A DNA stretch of 9,206 nt. Source: Bacteroidota bacterium (GTDB taxonomy: Bacteria > Bacteroidota > Bacteroidia > Bacteroidales > UBA10428). The position numbers were made by a program, and so were the translations under genes. The notes beneath the pieces were generated by a model. That model made no database searches. It worked only from the letters and a program-made list of their open reading frames with translations, and was not told the origin of the DNA. Below, in pieces: positions 1 through 7,299 of the stretch. The stretch spans positions 1 through 9,206 of the forward strand of contig JAHEEB010000109.1 of assembly GCA_024640925.1 (NCBI GenBank), given 5' to 3'. Position 1 is the first letter of the stretch; every line of letters begins with the position of its first letter.

Positions 1-2423
1 CCTGTTCGTTGCAAAGTGGTTGGACTGGAAACTTCTTCAATTTTAGCCAACTGGCTTAGTCGGGCAGCTTTGCCGGATTTATTAACTACCATCAAGTTAC
101 GAACATCATCGATGCTTTGACTGTTATAATTGGCAAGCTGCATGAATATTGTATATTCTTCTCCGGCATCCTTAAGTTGTATTTTGTCATTTCCTTTAAA
201 CGCCATGTTAACAAGTTGCGAAACATCCTGAACCGTAAAACCCATACTGCTGATTTTGTCCCTATCGGGCATAATTTTAATTTGCTTTCTATCCGAGGAT
301 GTTGAATAAGCAACATAATCGGTACCTGGCGTAGTTCTTACAATCTCTTTAATAATTGCAGCTGCATACTTAACTGTATCGAGATTTGAACCCTTTACTA
401 CCAATTGAATAGGTGAATTAGAAGAACCTGTAATGGATGCAGGTTGAGCAGTCACCTTTATGCCGGGTATTTTTTGTTCCAGCTCATTTCTGATTTCTCT
501 ACCAAATTGTTCAATCGAAATATCTCGCTCTCTTTTGTCAATTAAATTAAGGTCAATTTGTCCCAGGTTACTTTTACTGTTCGAAGTTACCATACCGGTT
601 TGGGTGCCTGTTAATGTATAAACGGTAGTAACTTCAGGATGTGAGAGAAGTATTTTTTCTGCCTCAAAAAGTGCCTGATTGGTTTGATAGAGGGGCGCAT
701 CGGAAGAAAGTTCAACTTTCAGACTTATTTGACCATTATCAGTAGTTCCAATAAAAGCTGAACCAATAAATCCTGCCGGAACTAAGGCAATAGAGGCTCC
801 CATCAATATTAAAACTGTTACAAAGAGGTATCGTTTATGGTATAAGGTCCAGCCAAGTATTTTACCATAGTAATTTTTTAATGTATCGATAAAATTTTCA
901 AAACCCAGGTTAACTTTTCCCCAAAAAGAGTTACCCGTTAAATGAGTAAGTTTTCCAAATTTAGCAGCAAGTAAGGGGGTGAGAGTAAATGAAACAAAGA
1001 GGCTCATTAAGGTTGAAAACACTACAACCAACGAAAACTGACGGATGATATTCCCAACAAGGCCGGTTGTCATAGCCATTGGAATGAAAACCACCAAATC
1101 GACCATCGTAATAGCTACGGCAGTAAAGCCAATTTCGCTTCGTCCGTCTAGTGACGCTTGTACTTTGTTTTTCCCCATTTCCATGTGGCGGAAAATATTT
1201 TCAAGAATTACAATGCTGTCATCCACCAGAATCCCCACCACTAATGATAGGGCCATAAGTGTCATCAGGTTGAGTGAAAAGCCGAAAATATGCATCATGA
1301 TAAAGGTGGGAATCATAGCTGAGGGAATAGCCACCAATACAAACATTGAACTACGAAAACTGTGAAGAAACATCAGCATTACCAAACTCACAATCAGCAC
1401 CGCCAGAAACAGGTCTTCGACTACTGCGTTGGCTGATGATAAAGTATAAACAGATTGGTCGTTAGCGATTTCGTATTTAAAGTGTTGGTTGGTATAGCGA
1501 TTTGTCAGTTCTTCAAATTTTTGCTTTACCCCTTTGCTCACATCCACGGCATTGGCATTATTGGTTTTATATACCTGGATACCTATCCCGTTTTTGCCAT
1601 TGATACGATTTATGGTAACAGGGGTGTTGATGTCGTCACTTATCTGTGCTATATCGTTTAGCAGGACACGGCTACCATTAGCATTTTCGCGGATAATTAT
1701 ATTTCGTACCATTTCAGCCGTTTGTAAGTCAGCATCTAATGTAATGGCAAATTCCTGTTGATTTGATGTTACTTTCCCGGCAGGAAGTGAAACTGATGCA
1801 GCGTTAAGGGATTGATAAACCTGAGTTAAAGGGATTTTATAAGAATTCAATTTACTATTGTCGATTTTGATGTTGATTTGGCGTTGAACCCCACCAATAA
1901 CCGAAACTTCACCCACTCCTGAAACATTAGATAGAATAGGTTTTATTTCTTTATCTACCAATTTATACAAATCAGCATCATTCATGGCGGCTGTAATCGA
2001 AAGGCTTATCACTGGCCACTGGTCGCTGCTGACCCTGTTTACAACCGGATCAATTACATCATCAGGCAAATCGGCTTTTACCTGGTTTATTTTCCGTTCA
2101 ATGTCCTGTTGTGCAAGTTGGTCGTCCACCCCGTTCTTTAATTGAACAATAACAGACGAAACATTCTGCATCGACCTTGATGTAATAATATCAAGTCCTT
2201 CGATGGTCGAAACAGCTTCTTCAACTGGCTTTGTAACCGCGGATTCCACCACTTCGGGTGAGGCTCCAGGGTAAGTAGTGTTAATGGTAATTATACCTGC
2301 ATCAAATTTGGGTAGTAATTCGTAATTTAATCCCAGGTAACTTAGTACACCGAAAAGTATCAATACCGTAAAAACTACAGTAATAAACAAAGGTCGTTTT
2401 ATGGACAATTCAGTTATTGACAT
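1..2423 (-). CDS. HAE1/AcrB-type RND efflux permease (partial, C-terminus off the left edge)
   Basis: Inner-membrane proton-driven pump subunit of a tripartite exporter. The reading frame is open from the ATG at 2423 to the window edge, about 807 codons with no stop. Family members have about 1,020-1,050 residues, so roughly 220 C-terminal residues are missing. The start MSITELSIKRPLF and the following hydrophobic helix (about residues 10-31) are typical of the family N-terminus. A large periplasmic porter region follows, then a cluster of helices from about residue 335. The proton-relay aspartate pair is present at D401 and D402 in the motif VGILVDDSIVILEN, equivalent to D407/D408 of E. coli AcrB. 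The relay lysine of TM10 lies outside the window. The second periplasmic domain starts around residue 555 and is cut. The gene follows the adaptor gene after 10 nt, so it is co-transcribed with it. Substrate cannot be predicted. Family call very secure. Confidence 0.96.
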   Translation of the reverse strand, partial: MSITELSIKRPLFITVVFTVLILFGVLSYLGLNYELLPKFDAGIITINTTYPGASPEVVESAVTKPVEEAVSTIEGLDIITSRSMQNVSSVIVQLKNGVDDQLAQQDIERKINQVKADLPDDVIDPVVNRVSSDQWPVISLSITAAMNDADLYKLVDKEIKPILSNVSGVGEVSVIGGVQRQINIKIDNSKLNSYKIPLTQVYQSLNAASVSLPAGKVTSNQQEFAITLDADLQTAEMVRNIIIRENANGSRVLLNDIAQISDDINTPVTINRINGKNGIGIQVYKTNNANAVDVSKGVKQKFEELTNRYTNQHFKYEIANDQSVYTLSSANAVVEDLFLAVLIVSLVMLMFLHSFRSSMFVLVAIPSAMIPTFIMMHIFGFSLNLMTLMALSLVVGILVDDSIVILENIFRHMEMGKNKVQASLDGRSEIGFTAVAITMVDLVVFIPMAMTTGLVGNIIRQFSLVVVFSTLMSLFVSFTLTPLLAAKFGKLTHLTGNSFWGKVNLGFENFIDTLKNYYGKILGWTLYHKRYLFVTVLILMGASIALVPAGFIGSAFIGTTDNGQISLKVELSSDAPLYQTNQALFEAEKILLSHPEVTTVYTLTGTQTGMVTSNSKSNLGQIDLNLIDKRERDISIEQFGREIRNELEQKIPGIKVTAQPASITGSSNSPIQLVVKGSNLDTVKYAAAIIKEIVRTTPGTDYVAYSTSSDRKQIKIMPDRDKISSMGFTVQDVSQLVNMAFKGNDKIQLKDAGEEYTIFMQLANYNSQSIDDVRNLMVVNKSGKAARLSQLAKIEEVSSPTTLQRT

Positions 2424-2433
2424 ACCCTAAATA

Positions 2434-3498
2434 TTATTGATTTACAACATTTACAATTGAACCTTCTGCAAGATTGATTTGCCCTGAAAGAACAACCTCT
2501 TCGCCGTCCGAAAGCCCATTAACTACCACAATGTTTTCCCCTTTGGAGATTCCAACTTTTACTTGTCTTGTATGGGTTACATTATTTTTAATTACATACA
2601 CATAAGGCTCGTTTCTATCGTTGACCAAAGCTCTTTTAGGAATTACAATTTGATTCTCCCGGGTTTCGAAATTGAATGTTACACTTACATTTGTACCTGC
2701 TTTAAGTATCTCGGGCGTGTTGTTAATGATGACATCTACCTGGTAATTGTGGTTTTCATCGCCATTAGGACTAATATAAATTACATTACCTGTAATGTTT
2801 TTATCAGGGAAAAGCTGTGAGGAAACTACTACTGGTTGATTGGGGTTAATGTAATACACTTCGCTCTCGTCCAAATAAACAGTAGCTTTTAGTTTGTTAA
2901 CATTTACCACATAGGCAATAGGAGTACCGGCATTTATTATCTCGCCTGCTTTGAAATTACGTGCAGTTATAACTCCGCTAACAGGAGCAATGATGTTGGC
3001 ATTTTCAATTTGCTGATTTATTAACTCAGCTTGCACCGAAGTGTTCTCGTAATTGTATTTGGCTGCATTGAGGTTAATCTCGCTGGTAGCTTTTCCCTGG
3101 TACAGTTCCTGAGCACGATCGTAATCGTCTTTTAACTTATCTTTAGTTAATACAGTCGACTTTAAGTTCAGCTTAGCAATTTTAGTATCAACAGCCCCTA
3201 TAATCTGTCCTTTTGTAATTTTACTACCCAGGTCAATATTCAAATAACTTATTAAACCCGAAGTTTGCACACTGATATTGGCTTCTTCAAAGGGTTTTAA
3301 CCGGGCTGGTAAAATAGTTTGAGCTGCGAATTCAGTGGATTTTACTTTTAGTGATTTTACCGTTATGGGAACTTGAGAACGGTCGACAGATTTTTTAGCT
3401 TCATTTATCTTATGTTTATTCGAAGCGAGGACTGCAATTATGCTTACTATAATGATTATTGCTACAATAGTAATGGCAAGAATACCTTTACGTTTCAT
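2434..3498 (-). CDS. HlyD/AcrA-type periplasmic adaptor (membrane fusion protein) of the RND pump
   Basis: Periplasmic adaptor of 354 residues that bridges the RND permease and the TolC-like duct. An N-terminal helix (about residues 5-26, strongly Ile/Val rich) has no lipobox cysteine, so the protein is probably anchored by an uncleaved helix or signal rather than by lipid. The two halves of the lipoyl-like barrel-sandwich are at about 68-105 and 165-200, the second carrying the typical APVSGVITARNFKAGE. They are separated by a short helical hairpin (about 108-165). A beta-barrel domain (about 203-280) and a membrane-proximal domain (about 285-350, starting VIPKRALV) follow. It starts 12 nt after the TolC-like gene stops and ends 10 nt before the pump gene, as expected for one operon. 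The region before the ATG is purely A/T with no Shine-Dalgarno sequence, which is usual in Bacteroidota. Confidence 0.95.
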   Translation of the reverse strand: MKRKGILAITIVAIIIIVSIIAVLASNKHKINEAKKSVDRSQVPITVKSLKVKSTEFAAQTILPARLKPFEEANISVQTSGLISYLNIDLGSKITKGQIIGAVDTKIAKLNLKSTVLTKDKLKDDYDRAQELYQGKATSEINLNAAKYNYENTSVQAELINQQIENANIIAPVSGVITARNFKAGEIINAGTPIAYVVNVNKLKATVYLDESEVYYINPNQPVVVSSQLFPDKNITGNVIYISPNGDENHNYQVDVIINNTPEILKAGTNVSVTFNFETRENQIVIPKRALVNDRNEPYVYVIKNNVTHTRQVKVGISKGENIVVVNGLSDGEEVVLSGQINLAEGSIVNVVNQ

Positions 3499-3510
3499 AT
3501 ATATTATTAT

Positions 3511-4842
3511 TTATAATTGATTATAAAATGTGGATAATGTACCCTTAGCTTTTTCATATTCCAGGCGGGACATCATATAGGAAAAGCGACTGTTTATATA
3601 ATTAGTCTGAGCATTTTTAAGGGCATTGTCATCGTTTAAGTAATCGCTTAATGGCACACTTCCTTTTTGATAGCTCAAATTTGTTTTGTTATAAATCTTT
3701 TGAGCCAGTTCCAGGTTGTCGGCATTGTTCAGGCAACTGTTATAAGCTGATAAAAGGTTTTTTTCAGCATTTTGGAAGCGTAACTGGTAATTATTTTGCG
3801 CCAATTCAAGGTTGGTGCTGGCATTCAGGTAGGCAATTTTGCTTTCCTTTACCTGGCTGGCGCGTCGTAAGCCTGTTAGAATTGGGATATTGACAGAAAA
3901 CCCAATGTAGGAATAGTTTTTCCAGTTGTCGAATGAGCTGGAAAAACTTTCATCGTATGACTGATTCCCCAACCGGGCAAAGGTGCTGATTGTAGGGAGA
4001 AATGTTGCCTTTTTGTTCTGATAATTTATTCGCTGGAGTTCAACGCTTGTTTTATTTATAGCGTATTCACTTAAACTGTCTTTCGAAAAGGCTCCTATTT
4101 CAGGAAATATTATATATTTTTCATAACCGGCCGTGTCGTTTAAATTCAATTCTGCTTCAAGGGGCAACCCCATGGCATATTTTAAATTATCGAGCGAATT
4201 TCTTTTTTGTGTGACTATTTCGTTGAATTGGTACTCGGTTGACTTTAGTGTGACTTTAATGCGTTCCAGATCGGTTTCTATAACTACTCCTTTTTCATAT
4301 TGCAATTCCAAAATTTTATATAACTGTTGGTACGATTCAATGTTCTTGCGGAGCTTCGTTTCATATTCGCTATAAATCATTACCTGAAAGTAAGCCTGAG
4401 CAATATTGTAGATGAGCAAATCGGAATTTTGTTTTTCCTGAAGCCTGGCAATTTCAATATTCCTTTGTCCAGCCCTTATGTTGTTTATTTTTGACTGGTC
4501 GTATAAGGTTTGCGAAACATCAACCACAGCATTGTTGTTGTATTGTTTGCCAAATTGCATTTCTACTTCTTTAGGGCCTAAAATGCCAGCAGGGATTACC
4601 GTGGTTTGCATTTTTAGGTTGTCGGTAAAATTGAACGAAGCGTTAGCCTGTGGCAGATATGCGCCTATGGCCTGGTGTTCTTGTTCCTTTGCTATTTGAA
4701 TGTTGTTTTTGTAAACCTCAGCCGAAGCATGATTTTGTAAGCCAAACGTGATACATTCATGCAAAGCGTATGTTTTCGCGGTTTGTGAAAACATTTTTCC
4801 TGTAAAAAGGATGAGTAAAATAAAAAGTATGGTACGTCTCAT
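3511..4842 (-). CDS. TolC-family outer-membrane efflux protein
   Basis: Outer-membrane channel of the tripartite exporter, with two OEP-type helical repeats. I place the start at the ATG at 4842 (443 residues) rather than the upstream in-frame ATG at 4866. The 4842 start forms an ATGA overlap with the stop of the DUF2147 gene, and it puts a clean signal peptide at the N-terminus (MRRTILFILLILFTGKMFSQ, likely cleaved after the SQ). The mature protein starts with the family's characteristic 'ALHECITFGLQNH'-like segment and continues with long amphipathic helices rich in Asn, Gln, Leu and Ala. The second repeat contains 'PILTGLRRASQVKESK', typical of the transition into the C-terminal helices. 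There is no lipobox cysteine. It is followed by the adaptor gene after 12 nt. The 4866 alternative would add eight residues, METNKTKE, ahead of the signal peptide. Confidence 0.93.
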   Translation of the reverse strand: MRRTILFILLILFTGKMFSQTAKTYALHECITFGLQNHASAEVYKNNIQIAKEQEHQAIGAYLPQANASFNFTDNLKMQTTVIPAGILGPKEVEMQFGKQYNNNAVVDVSQTLYDQSKINNIRAGQRNIEIARLQEKQNSDLLIYNIAQAYFQVMIYSEYETKLRKNIESYQQLYKILELQYEKGVVIETDLERIKVTLKSTEYQFNEIVTQKRNSLDNLKYAMGLPLEAELNLNDTAGYEKYIIFPEIGAFSKDSLSEYAINKTSVELQRINYQNKKATFLPTISTFARLGNQSYDESFSSSFDNWKNYSYIGFSVNIPILTGLRRASQVKESKIAYLNASTNLELAQNNYQLRFQNAEKNLLSAYNSCLNNADNLELAQKIYNKTNLSYQKGSVPLSDYLNDDNALKNAQTNYINSRFSYMMSRLEYEKAKGTLSTFYNQL

Positions 4843-5285
4843 TTCTTTTGTTTTATTCGTTTCCATATTTTAACAGTAGAAAACAGGCCTTTAGATGCTT
4901 TCATTTTAAGTGTATTAAAATCTGGCATTTCAATGTTGCAGTTTGCGGTAAGCCCTTTTGGAGGGTTGTAGATGGAACCTCCAATCCATTGAGAATTTTC
5001 ATATTTTAGGTTCCAAAATATAGAAAGCCCCATTATTGAGCGGGAACGAAGTTTTGAATCGGGGTTGTTCTTGTCGGTTTTGGGTTTTCCGTTTTCATCG
5101 TTTGGTTTATCCATCCAAACTATTTTACCTGAATAGGAATTTCCGGACTGGAAAAACTCAACGTGAACAGTATTTGTTTCGTTGCACCAAACCCCGATAA
5201 TTTTATTGCCTCCGGTCTGAGCTATTGAAGGAAATGCTGCAATCAGGAAAAAACCAATATCAAGTATAAAAAGATAATTTCTCAT
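4839..5285 (-). CDS. Secreted DUF2147-family protein
   Basis: Small exported protein of 148 residues. It has an N-terminal signal peptide (hydrophobic stretch about 4-20, likely cleavage after AQ at 22-23) and one DUF2147 domain (about 28-143). Family hallmarks visible in order are I-G-V-W near residue 30, SGKIVWMDKPND at 52-63, a DGKP-like ENGKPKTDKNNPDSKLRSR segment, then MGLSIFWNLK, a GGSIYNPPKG turn and a C-terminal strand ending in VKIWKR. The biochemical function of DUF2147 is not established. The fold is thought to be a lipocalin-like or beta-rich periplasmic protein (general knowledge, moderate certainty). It is the first gene of the apparent efflux operon: its stop overlaps the TolC-like start as ATGA, and the proposed regulator site and promoter lie just upstream. 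This suggests an envelope-stress or cargo-handling role, which is inference. Confidence 0.88.
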   Translation of the reverse strand: MRNYLFILDIGFFLIAAFPSIAQTGGNKIIGVWCNETNTVHVEFFQSGNSYSGKIVWMDKPNDENGKPKTDKNNPDSKLRSRSIMGLSIFWNLKYENSQWIGGSIYNPPKGLTANCNIEMPDFNTLKMKASKGLFSTVKIWKRIKQKK

Positions 5286-5307
5286 GCCTGTAATTTTAAA
5301 TTTGATT

Positions 5308-5315
5308 CAAAACTA
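5308..5315 (-). promoter_or_regulatory. Putative -7 box of the DUF2147/efflux operon promoter
   Basis: On the minus strand this reads TAGTTTTG, an exact match to the Bacteroidota TAnnTTTG box. It sits 22 nt before the DUF2147 start codon and would give a leader of about 15-20 nt. No convincing TTTG-type -33 element is visible upstream, as would be expected of an activator-dependent promoter. The flanking TTTCAA-nn-G immediately upstream is shared with the box ahead of the kinase gene. Confidence 0.5.
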
Positions 5316-5352
5316 CAGTTGAAAAAGATGGTGGGAAATGAATAAAAAGTGG

Positions 5353-5381
5353 AAATGGACGTTTAAAGGGGAGAGATGGAC
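5353..5381 (-). promoter_or_regulatory. Putative LytTR regulator binding site upstream of the efflux operon
   Basis: Two direct repeats containing ATGGAC on the plus strand (cores 5355-5360 and 5376-5381; GTCCAT in the direction of transcription) are spaced exactly 21 bp apart. Both are preceded by A(A/G). The proximal repeat ends 39 bp before the TAGTTTTG box. Pairs of about 9 bp direct repeats with two-turn spacing are the usual target of LytTR domains, and a LytTR regulator gene ends only 5 bp away. The same arrangement is found ahead of the kinase gene. Binding by the neighbouring regulator is inferred. Confidence 0.55.
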
Positions 5382-5385
5382 AGGC

Positions 5386-6150
5386 TTACCGGTTAGATAA
5401 CCAAGCTCTGAATTCGGTTACTTTAAGTTTACCAATAAGGATTTGTTCATTACATTTAACTGACAGTTTCACCACCAGTTTGCGGTTGAAATAAGGTTCT
5501 ACTTCTTTAATGGCAGCAAAATTCAGTAAATATTGTCTATTAGCCCGATAAAATTGGCTGGAATCAACCAATTTTTCTAACTCTTCGAGTGAATGGTTGA
5601 TAATGAATTTTTGCTCATCGAAAGTAAATATAAAGGTAAGTTCATCAGCAATAAAAAAATAGGCAACGTCGGATGTGGCAACCGGAAGCATTTTTCCTTT
5701 GTGGTTGACAAGAAAACACGACTTGGACGAAGGTTTCAATGTGTTGAGAAGGTTTGAAACCATGTTGGTGTATTGTGTCTCTTTCTGAAAATGAACTTTT
5801 AGCAGATTAATCTTTTCAATGCTTTTTTGAATTGCCTTGTAATCGAAGGGTTTTAGGACAAAATCCACTCCGTTTAATTTAAATGCACTAATGGCAAATT
5901 CATCGTATGCTGTGCAAAATACTACTGGACAGGTTATTTTTATTTGTTGAAAAATATCGAACGACAAACCATCGGCAAGTTGGATATCCATATAAATTAA
6001 ATCCAGTAATGGGTTAGTTTTTAAATATTCAACGGAACTGCTTATTGAGTCAAGAATATTCATTATTTCAACCGATGGTTCTACTTTTTTTAAGGTTTGA
6101 GCCAAATCTACTGCAGTTTGAGGTTCATCTTCTATAATCAGTACTTTCAT
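5386..6150 (-). CDS. LytTR-family response regulator
   Basis: Cytoplasmic DNA-binding response regulator of 254 residues. The receiver domain (about 1-118) has the acidic pair E7/D8, the phospho-acceptor D55 in LIYMDIQLADG, the conserved T80 and the K100-P101 pair. A short linker (about 119-143) leads to a LytTR DNA-binding domain (about 145-250), recognisable from the FYRANRQYLLN segment (200-210, family consensus F-R-hRS-lvN) and the C-terminal KLKVTEFRAWL. The start ATG overlaps the kinase stop as ATGA at 6147-6150, implying translational coupling and a cognate pair. Repeats matching LytTR-type spacing are present ahead of the kinase gene and ahead of the efflux operon, so it most likely activates both. 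Targets are inferred; the family call is secure. Confidence 0.95.
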   Translation of the reverse strand: MKVLIIEDEPQTAVDLAQTLKKVEPSVEIMNILDSISSSVEYLKTNPLLDLIYMDIQLADGLSFDIFQQIKITCPVVFCTAYDEFAISAFKLNGVDFVLKPFDYKAIQKSIEKINLLKVHFQKETQYTNMVSNLLNTLKPSSKSCFLVNHKGKMLPVATSDVAYFFIADELTFIFTFDEQKFIINHSLEELEKLVDSSQFYRANRQYLLNFAAIKEVEPYFNRKLVVKLSVKCNEQILIGKLKVTEFRAWLSNR

Positions 6151-7178
6151 TTTGCCTCAATTAATGGGATGATAACATTAAAAGTTTCAGGGGTCTCAAT
6201 AATTTCAATATGTTGCCCTGATAGATATTGGTAGCGTTTCTCAATATTTGCCAAACCCACCCGGGATGAGGTTTCAACTGAGTTTTTAGGTTGTAAGTTG
6301 TTTGAAATGGTTATTTGTTTGGCCTGATTGCTAAATATTTTTATAAATAAAGGCTTGTCTTTGGAAACTATATTGTGTTTAACGCAATTTTCCACGATAA
6401 TCTGAAGGCTGAAAGGAGGTATGTACATACTGAAATGAGACTGGTCAATTTGTATGTCAATAGAAAGGTTCTCCCCAAAACGGCCTTTTAACATAAAGCA
6501 ATATGCTTCCAGTATATCCAACTCCTCCTTTAGCGTAACTTTTTCTATGTCATTTACTTGTAAAGAGTATCTGAAAACATCTGAAAGTCTTAACAAATAT
6601 TCTTCTGCTTTATCAACATTAGAGCGCATCATGGTTTTGAGAGTAGAAAGCGAATTAAAAAGAAAATGAGGGTTCACCTGTTGCCGAAGCGTTTCAAATT
6701 TAGCTTGAAGGTTTTCGCGTAAAAGACGCTCATTTTCAAGCATAATGCGTTCACGTTCTTCAAATAAGGTAAACGTATAATTCGTCATATAAATTACAAT
6801 ACAAAGAACAATGCCCGAAAAAATTCGCCGGTAAACATAATTTCCCTGTATATGGACATCACCTCCTAACCAGGTTGCAAAAGAGTTACCAGCATGGATT
6901 ACCCAAAAAGTTATAAATACCCCAATAACGAGATACCCAATCGCTAATAGACTTATAATCTTTTTATTTGACTGATAAACCTTTTTTATATAATCGACAC
7001 CGAAAAGCAAAAACCAGTCGATAATACATAAAATGAATATAACTATGATTACAACATAAAAACGGATACCAAAGGAGTCTTTTGATTGTATAATCATGTT
7101 CAGCATTCCAATAATGCTTATACTAATTGAAGAAAGCAAAGCAATCAGTAACCTATATTTTGAAATGGTTTTATTCAT
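6147..7178 (-). CDS. LytS/YehU-type membrane sensor histidine kinase (His_kinase family)
   Basis: Membrane sensor kinase of 343 residues. Four predicted transmembrane helices (about 8-30, 40-60, 74-95 and 117-137) leave only short extracytoplasmic loops, so the signal is likely sensed in or at the membrane. A coiled-coil segment (about 138-165) follows, then the phospho-acceptor region QQVNPHFLFNSL with H171. The RLSDVFRYSL segment (197-206) is typical of the family. The ATP-binding part has an N-box around E263, N264, H268 and N269 (LQIIVENCVKHN) and a G-box around G308-L309-N311 (VGLANIEKRY). The short C-terminal ATPase without a separate dimerisation domain is normal for this family. It overlaps the regulator gene by ATGA. 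The start at 7178 is chosen because the next Met (residue 25) falls inside the first helix. Confidence 0.95.
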   Translation of the reverse strand: MNKTISKYRLLIALLSSISISIIGMLNMIIQSKDSFGIRFYVVIIVIFILCIIDWFLLFGVDYIKKVYQSNKKIISLLAIGYLVIGVFITFWVIHAGNSFATWLGGDVHIQGNYVYRRIFSGIVLCIVIYMTNYTFTLFEERERIMLENERLLRENLQAKFETLRQQVNPHFLFNSLSTLKTMMRSNVDKAEEYLLRLSDVFRYSLQVNDIEKVTLKEELDILEAYCFMLKGRFGENLSIDIQIDQSHFSMYIPPFSLQIIVENCVKHNIVSKDKPLFIKIFSNQAKQITISNNLQPKNSVETSSRVGLANIEKRYQYLSGQHIEIIETPETFNVIIPLIEAK

Positions 7179-7183
7179 AAATA

Positions 7184-7191
7184 CAAATTTA
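7184..7191 (-). promoter_or_regulatory. Putative -7 box of the kinase/regulator operon promoter
   Basis: On the minus strand this reads TAAATTTG, an exact TAnnTTTG match preceded by TTTCAATGG, closely similar to the TTTCAACTG before the efflux-operon box. It ends only 5 nt before the kinase ATG, so the transcript would be leaderless or nearly so. A weaker candidate, TATCTTTA at 7207-7214, would give a more ordinary leader. Confidence 0.4.
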
Positions 7192-7227
7192 CCATTGAAA
7201 TTATAATAAAGATACTACTTTGAGTTA

Positions 7228-7258
7228 AAATGGACATAATGGGCGTGTAAATGGACAT
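7228..7258 (-). promoter_or_regulatory. Putative LytTR regulator binding site upstream of the kinase gene
   Basis: A perfect 10 bp direct repeat, AAATGGACAT, occurs at 7228-7237 and 7249-7258, a pitch of 21 bp (two helical turns). The ATGGAC core of the proximal copy begins 38 bp before the TAAATTTG box. Both the core and the pitch match the pair ahead of the efflux operon. This would allow autoregulation of the two-component pair. The assignment to the neighbouring LytTR protein is inferred from family behaviour and context. Confidence 0.55.
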
Positions 7259-7277
7259 GTAACATTTGGAAGCATGG

Positions 7278-7299
7278 AGAACTATGTCCCGGTAGTTCT
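7278..7299. repeat. Small inverted repeat over the integrase stop codon
   Basis: AGAACTA (7278-7284) and TAGTTCT (7293-7299) form a perfect 7 bp stem with an 8-base loop. It covers the last codons and stop of the integrase gene. There is no T-tract after it in the direction of transcription, so it is not a standard intrinsic terminator. It may slow read-through into the kinase operon, but this is uncertain. Confidence 0.35.

Noticed and set aside
1045..1761. Plus-strand open frames opposite the RND pump gene
   Set aside because: They lie wholly within the antisense of a conserved transporter domain with correct motifs in the other frame. They are shadows.
6672..6680. GGTTCACC-like match inside the kinase gene, resembling the repeats upstream of the integrase
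   Set aside because: It falls on the codons around the conserved NPHFLF motif and has no neighbouring copies. Coincidental.
6852..6859. Another ATGGACAT, inside the kinase coding sequence
   Set aside because: Single copy with no partner 21 bp away, and it encodes part of the protein, so it is a chance match to the proposed operator.
7278..7299. Hairpin at the integrase stop considered as an intrinsic terminator
   Set aside because: The stem is short and mostly A/T, and no T-tract follows it. It is kept only as an inverted repeat.
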